Below are positions 1-10,770 of a stretch of 64,000 bases of DNA, piece after piece. This DNA is from Manis javanica. Lineage: Eukaryota; Chordata; Mammalia; Pholidota; Manidae. A model generated the notes under the pieces. It saw only the letters and a list, made by a program, of their open reading frames with translations, searched no databases and was not told the DNA's origin. The stretch lies in NCBI RefSeq assembly GCF_040802235.1, contig NC_133158.1, positions 41,544,001 through 41,608,000 of the forward strand, given 5' to 3'. Each line of letters opens with the position of its first letter. Position 1 is the first letter of the stretch. Position numbers and translations under genes: made by a program.

Positions 1-339
1 GATTTAAAGGAAAGAGAGGTCGGGCCTGAGGCCGTCTCCCTGCCAGCCCCACGGTCCCCGCCCCGTTCAGGGTGCAGACATGCGGCCAAGAGGCCTGGCC
101 CCCCTCGTCCCTCCCCGCCTCCCTTCCTCATTCAGATCTTCATCAAGGGTCTCCCAGGGCCTGGCTCTGGGCCTGGTTCACCGGGAGCCTCATGAATGGC
201 CTACACGCCAGTCCTCGCCCATGAAGACCACAAAAGTGAATTGAGACCTCACTTAGCAGATCAACATGAATACCGGGCACTTCTGTGTGCCAGCCTTCCC
301 TCACCTGAGCTGAGGGGTGTGGTGACAGTGACATTAATG
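1..339. other. Gene-free left edge
   Basis: GC-rich unique-looking sequence leading into the TGG-rich tandem repeat. I see no splice-supported exon, RNA gene or recognisable repeat here. Confidence 0.4.
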
Positions 340-734
340 AAGATGATGTTGATGGTGGAGGTGAAGGTGGTGGCGGTGGCAGTGGTGGTGGTGATGGTGG
401 TGGCGATGGCACTGCTGGTGGTGGTGGTGGTCACTGTGGTGGTGATGGTGATGGTGGCAGCGATGGTGGCGGTCATGGTGGTGATGGTGGCGGCAGTGGT
501 GGTGGTGATGGTGGTGGTGGCAGTGGCAGTGATGATGGTGATGGCCGCAGCAGTGGTGGTGGTGTTGGTGCTGGTGCTGGTGGTGTGGCAGTTGTTGTGG
601 TGGTCGTGGTGGTAGTTATGGTGATGGTGGTGGCAGCAGTGGTGATGATGGTAGCAGTGATGGTTGGTGGCAGTGGTGATGGTGGTGGCGGTGGCAGTGG
701 TGGCGGCAGTGATTGTGGTGGTGGTGGTGGTGGA
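340..734 (+). repeat. TGG/GAT-rich tandem repeat (degenerate minisatellite)
   Basis: About 395 bp are built almost wholly from the triplets GTG, GAT, GGC and CAG, in variants of GGTGGTGATGGTGGTGGC. The array is strongly strand-asymmetric: G and T dominate the + strand. The triplet period keeps several frames open on both strands (poly-Val on +, poly-Thr/His on -). These openings follow from base composition and are not genes. The array is degenerate rather than a pure microsatellite, so it is probably old or has expanded by mixed units. Confidence 0.9.
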
Positions 735-3192
735 CGGAATCACAGCCTTGGGCCTGCCTGGTGCTGCGGGTCACTAAGTGCTGGCTGAGCCGGGCCTTCA
801 GAGCAGGAGTGGTTTTGCAGGCCACCAGCATCTTTGTTTCTGCTCCCAGGATCCCAGAGTGCGTGGTGACCCATCAGGAGCCCAGGCCCATCCATGCCGC
901 CTTGAATGCTCCCCGAATGAGCCTAGGCACTCCATGGTGAGGTCGGGGCGGGGGGCCAGGCTGGCTCAGCATGCTTCTGGCCACTTCAGCTCAGGACCTC
1001 AGCCTGGCCTTGGGGCCAGGGCCAGCAGCCATCTCTGTCCCCAGGGGAGAGGAGGTGGTTGTGGGTCCTGCCCCCTGGCCTCTCCCACAATGGGGCTGTG
1101 AGCTTGGGCATGTGGCTTCACCTTCCTGTGCCTCAGTCTCCTCCTTAAAACAGGCCAAGGAGTAGAGACCCCCATGGGGTGGACCACGGTTACTGTGGGC
1201 CTGGGTTTACCGAAGGGCCGAGCTCCTTGAACGCCCCACAAAAGCTGGCTTTCCTGCCTCTTCGATGCCCATCTTCCAGTTTCTGCTGTGAAGCAAGGGA
1301 TACTTCTGATCCTGTCAGTGGCATGCTGCCCACAGGAGGGCCCCCATTGCCAGGGTCCAGCTCCCTGCCCCTGAAGACCACCATTGGCATGGGGGCTGTA
1401 AGAGCAGGACAGTGTCTTCTGAACCTTCTGCACACAAACCCAAGCAGGGAGCACCCCCTGGGCTCCCATGGTCTCCGCCGTGTACGAGGCAGCTCCTGAC
1501 TCACTGGATGGGCTCCCTGTGCCCCTGGTTTGGCTGGGGGACCTGTTTCTCTTCAAGAGTCTGAGCTCTGGGTGTCTTCTGGCCTTTCCACCTGCTGCCA
1601 CCCCCTGCGTGGCCCTGGGTCCCAGCCCCGCCGAGGCCGCCTCTCCGTGGGAAGGGGGTGATCCTGGGCCTGCCTCCCAGCAGACAGGAAGCAGCACACC
1701 TCCCATGCCCATGGAGCCAGGGCCACCCCTCCACAGCCCTCCAAGGCCCTGCAAGTGTGTGGGGTGTGGGCACTCTCTCTCTAGTGCCCCCCCTGGGGAC
1801 CCTCTACTTGGCACCAGCTTCTGGTTGGGGCCCCAGAGGTGAAGGTTGCTGTTGGGGGTCCCAAATCACCCACCCAAGGGCTCTGGGCAGAGTCTCTGCC
1901 CTCTAAGGGGCCAGGTAAGCCAGGAGACCCCTTGGGATCTGGAGAGTCCCTGTCTCACCTTCTGGGTGTCTAGGGCCCTGCAGGGCACAGGCCTCCAAGC
2001 CCTGGGCTCCCCTACCCCTCCTAGTTTTCGGCTCTGGGAAGTCATGGCCCCCTTCTCCACCTGCTCAGCCTGGCCCTCATTTTTCTCAGGGGTTCCTGTT
2101 ATCACTGGGTTGTGTGCATCCAGCTGCCTGCTTCCAGAGTCAGCCCACCTGGAAACAGGAGGACACCAGGAAAGAGGGGTTGCAAAGCAGGGGGGTTGCA
2201 GCAGATCTAGGGAAGCACCCAGAGCTGAGGGGTGGGTCCCACTGTCAGCTCTGGTCCTGACTGGGCGGTCCAGGATGTGGGGCAGATGCCATGCCACCAG
2301 CCACACCTGAGGGCAGCAGGCAGCCCCTGTGGGGTTCTGTGGGCATGCTGCCCAGGCACCCTGTGATGGGGAGGCCCTAAGAGGCTCACCACATTCTACC
2401 CTTCCCGTCACCTGACCAGCCCTACCCTGAAGGCAAGGCCCCCAGTGACCTTGAACCTGACACTTTCAGTGTCACAAAAGGAAAAATGGTGTTACTAGAA
2501 TATTAGTTCAGAAGGTAAGGCTGGGGAGCACTCCCTGCCCCCAATAAAGATCTTTAAAATAAAATGGCACCTGCTCCAGGTGGGACCCCCACCTCATGTC
2601 AAGGGGTGTGTGGGGCCCTATCTCTCCCCTTTCTGTAAGCAGCCGGTGAGAGCTCCCTGCTAGCAGATCGTCAAGCCCGCGGCACAGCAGGGCTCCTTGG
2701 ACCCAAGCTGTCCAGTCACCCCACGCACCACCGAGCAGCCGCTGGCAGACCAGGTGCCAGTCCAGCCGGGCTGCCGCCTCCAGCAGGGATGCCGCGGAGC
2801 AGGTGGCTTTTGCCTCTGCAGGCGCCTGGGCTCTGTGAGAGTGTGAATTCTCTGTGTGGGTCTCTCCCCAAGTGGAGCTGCCCTTTCAGGGATGCGTGGT
2901 GAGCCCCGTGTTTTCTGCGGTGAAGCCCCTTCCCCACGCCGACCGAGGTGCTTCCTAAGCCCAGGGCTGGGATTCCCCAACGTGAACTGGAGGAAGTCAC
3001 CACATCCCGTTTGGACACCAGGAGTTTGGCTCCTGAGGCTTTTACAGGTGTGCAACCTCGGGTGAGTTATTCAAGGCCTGGGAGCAGGGAGGAAGACCTT
3101 CCCCATCATTCTGGGGAGGAGGAGCGGCTGGCCCCTGACGGGTCATGACAGGCGCCCTGGAGCTTGGCCCCACCATCTGGACAAGCCCCAGG
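735..3192. other. Gene-free GC-rich interval
   Basis: I find no recognisable coding exon, although long shadow frames are open in this GC-rich DNA. The only interspersed-repeat trace I can support is a short MIR-like piece near 1.1 kb. A small AT-richer patch lies at about 2,460-2,580, with AATAAA-like strings but no gene attached. Confidence 0.4.
1095..1165 (+). repeat. MIR-like SINE fragment
   Basis: The stretch containing GGGCATGTGGCTTCACC, then GTGCCTCAGTCTCC, then a short A-rich step follows the order of the MIR core (loss of unneeded residues after the tRNA-like head, then the conserved central block). It is short and diverged, as expected of this ancient mammalian SINE. The family call is from memory. 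Confidence 0.5.
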
Positions 3193-3564
3193 TGTGGATA
3201 AAATGAGAGCTCCTGTGGCCAGGATCCTCCCCTGGCCCTGGTCAGCTAGCTCACTACACACATGTGGGCAAGACGGTGCTGTTGACTCTATATAAAGAGC
3301 TCTGCCCGGTGCTCTGGGTGACACAGCTGCAGGGCTGCAGGAGAGCAGAGCAGAGGCTAGGGTGGTGGCAGCGCCAAGGACAGACGCAGAGGCAGAGACC
3401 AGCTTGCTGTGTGCGGACTTGCTCTGAGTGAACAGGATTTTAGTGACTGACCCGCCACCGTGGGAATAAAGTTGGGTATAATCCTTTCACCCCAGGAACA
3501 TTCTACTGTCATTTCTTTGGTCACATTACTGAACTTGCCCGGGCTGAACCCCATTGGCAAGACA
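3193..3564 (+). mobile_element. Solo-LTR-like endogenous retrovirus element, copy A
   Basis: This element begins TGTGG and ends near GGCAAGACA, as a TG...CA long terminal repeat would. Inside, in LTR order, are a TATATAAAG box (near 3,290), a GCTCTGAGTGAACAGG block and an AATAAAG polyadenylation signal near 3,466. It aligns nearly full length with the copy at 4,844-5,209 on the same strand and more loosely with the inverted copy at 5,950-6,282. I see no retroviral coding region next to it. I cannot name the ERV family. Confidence 0.75.
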
Positions 3565-4843
3565 CCATGTCATGCCTACCAGCTCTGGGCTTGGAGGGGA
3601 GGGGGAAGGTGGGGAAGGGCAGGGGCTGGGAGGGGGTGGGGAGGGGGAAGCAGGCTGAGTGAGGTGTCCTCGGTGCCTCATAAGGTGAAGAACGTCCGGG
3701 CTCAAGTGTGCCCAGAACACCGTGCCAGGCCTCCATGGGGGCCGTGAGCTGCAATGTGACAGGCAGGCTGAGGGTGTGCCTATCCGCCTTGGCCACCCTT
3801 ACAGCCGTGGCTAGGCCTGGTGTCCTCCCCTCTCTCCTGGCCCCATGCAGTGTTGTGGCAGAGACATGGCTCCTTGTGGCCCTGGGCATGGATGGACGCG
3901 GGTGGGCATCTGCAGGGCGCCCAGCTCAGCCCTGAGTGCTGAGGCTTAGGGCTCTTCAGGGAGGCCCCAGGGTAGCATCTGAGAGAAGGCACTTGGCAAA
4001 GCCACCCAGGAGGGCTGTGGGGACAGGACCCTCACCTGCAATCCCTTAGGGGTCTTTTTAAGCAAAATGGCCTTCGTGAGGGCTGTTCTTACTACTGTAT
4101 AGAAAGTGTGAGATCTGTGGCCAGCCAGTAACAACAGGCCCTCCCACCCTCCCTTTCCAGGGGCCTTGCAGCTGCTCCCACTCCAGTCAAGGCGCCATTA
4201 CTGTCCTGGCCGGGCCCCCTCAGGCCCCTTGGGAGAGGGACGCAGGCTCCTGACGACCAAGGAGGCATGGCTGTGACGGGGCCCCTGGGCTCTCCTCGTC
4301 CAGTCTTGTGCCTGTGGGCAGCAGGACCCCAGAGCCATCCCAGGCAGGCCGGTGGGGCACACCTCAGGCCTGGCTGGTGCCCATCCCCGCCCCCCACTGC
4401 TGTGCACACTCTGCCCTGGGGCCCTGGGAGCCGCCCTGCAGCCGGGTGCCTGTGGCCAAGGTGGTGGAGATGGGGAAACAGCCCAGAACACAAACATTGA
4501 TAAGTCAGCTTTCCAAATCTTCAGCGATCTTTAAAATGTGTTTTTCTCTTTTGATTCAGGGTCTTAATGGAAGTCCAGACATCCCAAGGACCATTTAACA
4601 TTTAAACAGTTGCCTTCACTTTGAATGTCAGTCCAGACCATAGCGGTGTGAGGATGGAGCATGGAGCCGCAGGTGGGGCAGAGCCGGGCCCGGGGACAGG
4701 GCAGATGCCGCCGGGTATGCAGGAGGGGGGCAGAGGAGTCCCCACTGCACTCCAACTGGTCCCATGACCTGGGGCCCAGCCAGAACCCTGTCTGCACTTC
4801 ACCGTCTGAGAAGTGGATCTATCAATGTCTTATGCAATCCAGG
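3565..4843. other. Interval between two LTR copies; G-rich tract near its start
   Basis: About 1.3 kb separates two same-strand LTR copies. No gag, pol or env-like frame is visible, so the pair does not look like an intact provirus. A purine/G-rich tract sits at 3,592-3,652. The remainder is GC-rich anonymous sequence without a supported gene. Confidence 0.4.
3592..3652 (+). other. G-rich tract with quadruplex potential
   Basis: Ten or so runs of three to five G separated by one to four bases occur in about 60 bp (GGGGAGGGGGAAGGTGGGG is the start). Such spacing satisfies the usual four-run G-quadruplex rule several times over. It lies just downstream of LTR copy A. Function is unknown. Confidence 0.6.
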
Positions 4844-5209
4844 TGCGGGTAAAGTGAAGGCTTCTGTGGCCAGGATTCTCCCCTGGCCCTGGTTGGCTAG
4901 CTCAGTACACATGTGTGGGCAATGTGTCGTTACTGACTCTAAAGAGCCGTGCCCAGTGCTCTGGATGACACGGGGCATGGCTGCAGGAGAGCAGAGCAGT
5001 GGCAGCGCTGAGGACAGAGGCCCAGAGGCAGAGACTGGCTTGGTGCATGCAGACTCGCTCTGAGTGAACAGGATTCTAGTGACTGACCCGCCACCGTGGG
5101 AATAAAGTTGGGTATAATCCTTTCACCCCAGGAACGTTCTACTGTCATTTCTTTGGTCACATTGAATCCATAGTGAACTTGCCTGGGGCTGAACCCCATT
5201 GGCAAGACC
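4844..5209 (+). mobile_element. Solo-LTR-like endogenous retrovirus element, copy B
   Basis: It aligns with copy A at 3,193-3,564 over almost its whole length, including a block of more than 70 bp (GTGACTGACCCGCCACCG onward, with the AATAAAG signal) that is almost unchanged. The TATA region is partly lost here (CTCTAAAGAG instead of CTATATAAAGAG). CCAGG occurs directly on both sides (4,839-4,843 and 5,210-5,214) and could be a 5-bp target-site duplication. Copy A also has CCAGG on its left, however, so this is tentative. Confidence 0.75.
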
Positions 5210-5949
5210 CCAGGGAAGGAGACCAAATCCATAAATGAGAGGAGGGTATGAGGTGTGGGAGGAGGCGGGGTGCAGGTGAGCTGGCTGCAGGTGAGCAGCA
5301 TTTGCAGGTAAAACAGACCCCAGGGACTACTTGGTGGTTTTTCAAAGGAGAGTGCGGAGGCCTCCTGGCCTGGAGGCCATACATGACACTGTACAGGAGG
5401 GGCCGGAGGCTACGTGCTGACCCCTCCTCCACGCCCCCCCACCTCCCACCCCCTGTCACATCATTTCCTAACCGTGACTCTGAAGCCCACAGGCCTCTCG
5501 TTCCTGAGTATCCTGGTCTCTTCCACTTGTTACATCTCTATATGCTCAGGATCTCATGGGGTACTGTGACTTTTAGAATCAGAAACCAGTTAAGTACAGT
5601 TTTTTATTTCTGTTAGAAAATCTTACTAATGTCAAAATAATCCTCAAAAGCTTATACTGTATTTTTTAAAATTTTTTATTAAGGTATGATTGATATACAC
5701 TCTTATGAAGGTGCTTAGACTGTATTTTTTAATTTGAGAAAGGACTTCTGAAATTTCCCACTTAAGACCCTCTCAGAAGGTGTGAAAAATTGGAGTCCAC
5801 TGTCCCTGGGGGAGCAGCTAGAGTGTGACTGTCTGGGTCGCATCCTCCTGGGATCTGTGCTCCCCAGAGGCCAACTCTAGACTCGGAGCGAGACAGTCGG
5901 GTGGCTCTAAGCCAACAGCCGTCAAAGGGACACAGGTTTTCGTGGGTAG
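5210..5949. other. Gene-free interval
   Basis: Anonymous sequence between LTR copies B and C, with an AT-rich L1-derived patch at 5,655-5,735. No supported gene. Confidence 0.4.
5655..5735 (-). mobile_element. L1 3'-end fragment
   Basis: The segment TTTTTTATTAAGGTATGATT followed by GATATACACTCTTATGAAGG matches the antisense of L1 3'-UTR sequence that I know from laurasiatherian genomes. Only about 80 bp remain. The local AT-richness contrasts with the surrounding GC-rich DNA. Confidence 0.55.
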
Positions 5950-6282
5950 TGTCTTGCCTGAGGGTTTCAGCCCCAGGCAAGTTCACTATGGATTCAGTGA
6001 GACCAAGAAATGACAGTGGAATATTCTTGGGGTAAAAGCTTTATTCTCACGGCAGTCGGTCGAGCACTAGAATCATGTCTGCACCCAGCAGTCTGCAGGT
6101 CAATAGTTCACCTCTGTCTCCGTCTCTGCCTCTGTCCAGAGTACTGGGCAGAGCTCCTAATTTAGTGACTCTGTCAATAATAGCTTCTTGCCTGCGGATG
6201 TGGAAGCAGTAGCCCGGCAGTAGGCCACTAACATCATCAGGTAGTTTAGGGTCAGGCCATAGGAGTTTCCGTTTTCCCCACA
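5950..6282 (-). mobile_element. Solo-LTR-like endogenous retrovirus element, copy C (inverted)
   Basis: Read on the minus strand, it starts TGTGGGGAAAAC and ends GGCAAGACA. It carries the same tail as copies A and B (ACTGTCATTTCTT, AACTTGCCTGGGGCTGAA) and an AATAAAG signal, seen on the + strand as CTTTATTC near 6,037. The middle is more diverged than between A and B, so it is probably another subfamily member rather than a recent local duplication. Confidence 0.7.
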
Positions 6283-7210
6283 GAGGGTAACTGAGGGAGG
6301 CTGGCCCGCTGTGTGGCCAGGGTGCCGGTAATTGTGGGGTGTGATCGAGCTACCCACAGAGGGCAGAGGACAGGACGTGGCTTTTAGGGACACACACCCC
6401 AATGCTTCCACTGCTACCTGCTGTTTCTAGGTGCTTCCCAGGTTTTCAGGGTCTGGCCTGTGGCTGTGGTTCATGATGGATGAGGCCTTTTGTGCTCATC
6501 TGTCTCATGCTTAGCTTGAAAGGGGAAAATCCAATCTAAACTCAACAAGCCGACACAGGCCTCCCGGGGCTCATGGGGGTGCACGGAGGTCTTCCCCGGG
6601 GAGACCTTGCTGGGGTGTCCATGAGGGTCGTGCTGGTGGAAGGGGCCCTGACTGATGCCCATGGGCCCAGAGGCTCCCCAGAAGCTCCACCTCCCTGCAG
6701 GAGGCACGGAGGGCCGGGAAGGAGGCGCCTTACTGAGCCCTGGGCCCCAGCCAGGCAGGGCCCCACACAGACCTGCTTCCTTTTCCTGCTGGCATTCACC
6801 CAGGCTGCTGCCTAAGGACCACAGGGTCTCATCCATTTGGCTCCTTCTCAAAGCAGCAGCTGGAAAACCATACAGAAACTGGGACTTATGGGGTCTTCCT
6901 CCTCTGCTTCCTGCCTACGCCAGCCACAGGGCACCTTGCCCCCAGTCTCTGCCCCCAGGGCTCTCCCGAGGTCACTCCCCTCTCTGTCCCATCCAGATTT
7001 TGGAGAAACTCCAAGGCCAGGAGGGTTCCCCCCCAGGCCCTGTCACCCCGACATGGCAGTGCCCTGCCCCTCTCCCGGGTTACAGGAGCCAGCTCCCAGC
7101 ACCCATGGAGCCTCAGGAGAGCCAAATCCATGGTCACCAAGGTGGGGGTCTCCAGGCTTGGTTAGAGACCAGTATGTGTGTTGGGGCCTTGGCCTGGCCA
7201 GGCAGTGTCG

Positions 7211-7257
7211 CCTTAGGGCCCTTCGTGACCCTCCCAGGACACACACAGTCCATTTAC
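7211..7257 (+). repeat. 47-bp perfect direct repeat, copy 1
   Basis: The 47 bases beginning CCTTAGGGCCCTTCGTGACC and ending CAGTCCATTTAC recur without a mismatch at 8,438-8,484. Sequence on either side does not match, so this is not the visible edge of a longer duplication. It does not resemble any interspersed family that I know. Confidence 0.95.
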
Positions 7258-8437
7258 TGCACAGAGCCCCCGAGCTGAGGGGTGCCAAGCTGGGCAGCAA
7301 ACGCTGGGAACAGGGTGGGCATGCCAGCCTCCCTCGCGGCCTCAGGAGGAAGCGGCCCTGCCGGAGCCCTGATCCCCAGCGCCTGGCCCTGAGACTGAGA
7401 CTGGGAGAGAGCATTTCTGTTGCTTAAGCTGCCCCGCCTATGATGCTTGGTCCCGGGTGGCCTGGGGACCCTCATCCAGGCCCTTCCCAACCCCCCTTGT
7501 CTGAGGACTCCCCTGCAGTGCCCACAGCCTGTGAGATGGGGCCCTTCTCTGTGGGCACCCACCCAAGAGCACAGGGTCCAGGAACTGCCGTGGCTCTGCT
7601 CCCACGGGATGGGGGCTCCCTGTGCGCCGAGCAGACAGCTGACGCCAGGCTGGGCAGTACCCAGGATCTCCGCTTCTCTAGCCAGGAAGCCCTGATGGGA
7701 AAACACCCTGATCGACGAGCTCGTGGGGGAGACGGTCATCAGGGCAATGCTATTAATGCCTTTTGCCTGCTGGCAATCAGCCATGGCTCTGAACTTCTTG
7801 GGAGCTTGGGAGAGTTTGCTTTTCTTCCAAGGGTGCTCAGACATCTGGGAAGATGGGGAACTCCCCTAGGGCTGTCCCAGTACACTGTGCTCACCAGTGC
7901 CCCTGAAGGGGTAATTGGCAGACAGGCCACTGGGCTCTTGGGAACCCCTGCAATGCCTGCCATGGCCCTGCTGTGCCTCCCCGTGGATGGAGCTATTTGG
8001 CTTCAGTAGGAGGGCACTGCCTCCGGGCCACTGTCAACACTGCTGCCCAGGATGGCCCTGTGGCCCCACTGCACTGGCATGGATGTGGAATGGGGCCAGG
8101 CTGCTGGGGGCCTCTCCTGCTTGGTAAGAGTGTGGGCCGCACCCACCTTGGTGCACAGAGTGGTGCCCTTTTCAGACTTCAGCCTGTAGCCAGCAGGTCC
8201 CCTTGTGCCCCGCAGTGGGGCTCCAGGCCCCATCACGGGAAGGGGCTGATGACATCACCCCAGTTCTCTCCACCCGTCTCAGAGTGCCCCTCAGAAAGGG
8301 CCTGGTCACTGGGCTGGGACACCTGTCCCGAGTGCTGGGTCAGGGCCATGTGGGCCCCCCAGGATCTTAGTGACTGCAGGTGGCTTGGAGAGCATGAGCA
8401 GTGTCTGTATGCGAAAGGCAGTGAGGGGGCCAAGGAG

Positions 8438-8484
8438 CCTTAGGGCCCTTCGTGACCCTCCCAGGACACACACAGTCCATTTAC
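8438..8484 (+). repeat. 47-bp perfect direct repeat, copy 2
   Basis: This second copy is identical to 7,211-7,257, lies 1,227 bp downstream and has the same orientation. The perfect identity in otherwise anonymous DNA suggests either a recent templated insertion or selection on both copies. Confidence 0.95.
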
Positions 8485-9734
8485 AGGTGTGCCTGAGTGC
8501 AGAATGGTTCATGGGCAGCAGGCAAAACAGCATCTTGTCGACTCCCTGCCTTTGCTGTCCCCTCGTCCCACCAGCCCCTGGGACTCCCTTTCCTTCCAGT
8601 CACCCCCAGAGGACTCGGGTGTGTTGTCTGCATCTGCAGCGGCGGCAGAGCAGGGAGTTCTCACCCACATTGGGGCACTCTGAAGGGGCAGGGGCAGTGG
8701 ACTCTCAGACCAGGACGGTGCATGACCATGGGATGGTTCCGGGCACAGGGCACAGCCGCCCTTACCACAACTGCACCCCGTCCCGGGGACCCGCCACGGC
8801 TGCCTCACCACACGGGGCCTGCTCAGGGCAGCCCCCTAGACTGGCAATGCCTGCGCTGCGCTGTTCAGAGCCCCAGGGAGTAACCAGCGGCCTTTCCTCT
8901 CAGAATCTTCCTTGATTGCAGACGTGCTTCATTACCAGGCAGTGGATGTGACTCCTGGAGCCAAGAGGGGAGCTGATGGGGTGACGGCTGAGACTGGCGG
9001 GGCTGTTGCTGGGATGTGTTCAGGGGACCGAGTGTGGGCTGAGGCCGAGCCCTCAGAGCTGTAGGGTAAGGCTTCCTTCCTCAGCCGTGCGCGTGGAATG
9101 GCGTGAGTGCTGCGGGCTGGTGCAGTGACCCTGCCTGCCGGTGATGTCTCTGAGGAGCGGTGGCATGTGGCAGATGATTGAGCCCAGCGCCGTGAGGAGG
9201 CCTCAGTCAGGTCACGCCTGACCATTTAAGGAGCCCAGCCACTCGGGAAGCCCAGAATTAGAAAGGCATCCAGACCCAGCCGGGAGATAAGCCCCTGGCC
9301 GCCCACAGGTGCCCTGCATGCGGCCGTGGGGTCCCAGTCCCCAGGGCTCTGCTATCAGCATGCGGACATTGAGGGCTTGCGGCTCTTCTGGGCTGTTAAC
9401 ATGTAGGAAACCCAAACGGTTCTGCACAAGGCCGGGCTCTCCTGCCCCGGAACTGGGTAAGACCATTTCTTGTCTGTAAGGTGATGACCCTTTCCTAGTC
9501 GTCAAAGTAGGTGTACCCCTGACCTCTTGACACCACACCAAGCTTGACAGGGGCTCCTAATTTAATTGTCACAACTCGGAGGTGGTCACCTGGCGTCAGC
9601 TGGCCTGCTCCTTGGGGCCTCCCAGCCCTGAGACCAGCCGGCCCCCCTGGCAGGTCCCGGATGGTTTGCTTCCCAGCCCTGCGTCAGCGGTCTCCCAGAC
9701 AGCTTTGGTTTCTGGGGAACACCTAGAATTACTT

Positions 9735-10000
9735 TGGAAAGCATGTTTTAAAATTGAGTAGGTAAATTACAAACCATTAAACGCACAAATTCTGTGTCCA
9801 GCTCAATGCATTTTCCCAAGGGTCTGCACTCACGTACCCACTGTCTGGGTAGCAGGATCAATATCCCAGCACCCCCGAGAGCCCCTCGTGCTCCCCATGT
9901 CCCCTTCCAGTCACTGCCCCCCAGAGATAACCTCTCCTCTGACCCCTGACCTCTGTCACCCCCAATTCCTTCTCCTGTTCCTGAACTCCATATGAATGGA
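9735..10000 (-). mobile_element. Diverged L1 3'-UTR fragment
   Basis: An AT-rich start (AAAATTGAGTAGGTAAATTAC) is followed by C-rich text (CCCTTCCAGTCACTGCCCCC) and then ATATGAATGGAA. This order parallels the antisense of an L1M 3' UTR. Divergence is high, and the boundaries are approximate. Confidence 0.5.
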
Positions 10001-10619
10001 AGCCTTCACCCCCCAGCACCATGACTGCTCACGCCACAGCTCTGGGAGGGTGGGCTCTGTCTTCTTGGGGTCACGAGGTAGTGAGCAGATCACCATGCGG
10101 TGGGATTACAGGTCTTGGGGCCGATATCCAAAGGTGGGTGTCTGTTTACCCCCCACCTGCCCCAAGGGGTTCGAGAGAATCCCAGTGACAACACCTGGTA
10201 TTTCAGCCAGTCTGGTGGGTTTGTTGGACCCACCTATCAGTTCGATTAGGCACAAGAGGAGTTTCGTAGTGAGTTTTTCTAGAGACTTCCATTGGTGTCA
10301 GGTGGCTGGTCGGGGAGCAATGTTACCACAATGTCAGAGCAGTAAGAAGCCAAATTCTGATTGAGGCCTCCTCCAGCCCTCTTGTGGAAGGCCAGGCCCA
10401 CGGAGGGATGAGCCCACTGGGGCGCATGGGTGGCAGGGCCCCTGTCCATGCCAGCAGGCTGAGGGAGGGCCCAGGGGGCCAGGTGCAGGGCAGAGCCTCC
10501 GGAAACAGAGGGTGGGTCCCGGGCAAGGTGCTCCTTGGGAAAGAGGTTTCCAGTGGAGCTCAAGGGCTGCCGGGATCACTGTGTGGAGGTTATTTCCCAG
10601 CAGGTGAGTGTGAGTGTTA

Positions 10620-10770
10620 GTGCCTGGGCCTTATGATTTGTGTAAATTTGTCCAAATCAAGCAAAATAAAACACTATATTATTTAGGGCTTCATATATAC
10701 ATGGTAAAAATATCCTAAAAAACCAGGGTGTGGTAAATAGTAGCTTCAGGATAGAGGTTGCCCCTCGGTG
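10620..10770 (+). mobile_element. Old L1 3'-end fragment (L1ME-like)
   Basis: CTTCATATATACATGGTAAA and TTCAGGATAGAGGTTGCCCCT follow the sense order of an L1ME/L1M4-type 3' UTR (catatatatggtaaaa ... ttcaggatagtggttacctct). The patch is AT-rich inside GC-rich sequence. The family call is from memory. Confidence 0.5.

Larger units (their letters stand above)
6283..9734. other. Gene-free GC-rich interval with a perfect 47-bp repeat pair
   Basis: I see no supported exon or RNA gene. Several frames are open by composition only. The one striking feature is a perfect 47-bp direct repeat at 7,211 and 8,438, annotated separately. A weak MIR-like antisense trace lies near 9,555. Confidence 0.4.

Noticed and set aside
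196..743. Long poly-Val (+) and poly-Thr/His (-) open frames
   Set aside because: They follow directly from the triplet periodicity of the TGG/GAT array. There is no start context, domain or splice support.
999..1814. 271-residue minus-strand open frame
   Set aside because: GC-rich DNA often leaves such frames open. The product has no recognisable family, and other frames over the same bases are open too.
3565..4843. Possible provirus interior between LTR copies A and B
   Set aside because: No gag, pro, pol or env-like segment is visible, and the distance is too short for a provirus.
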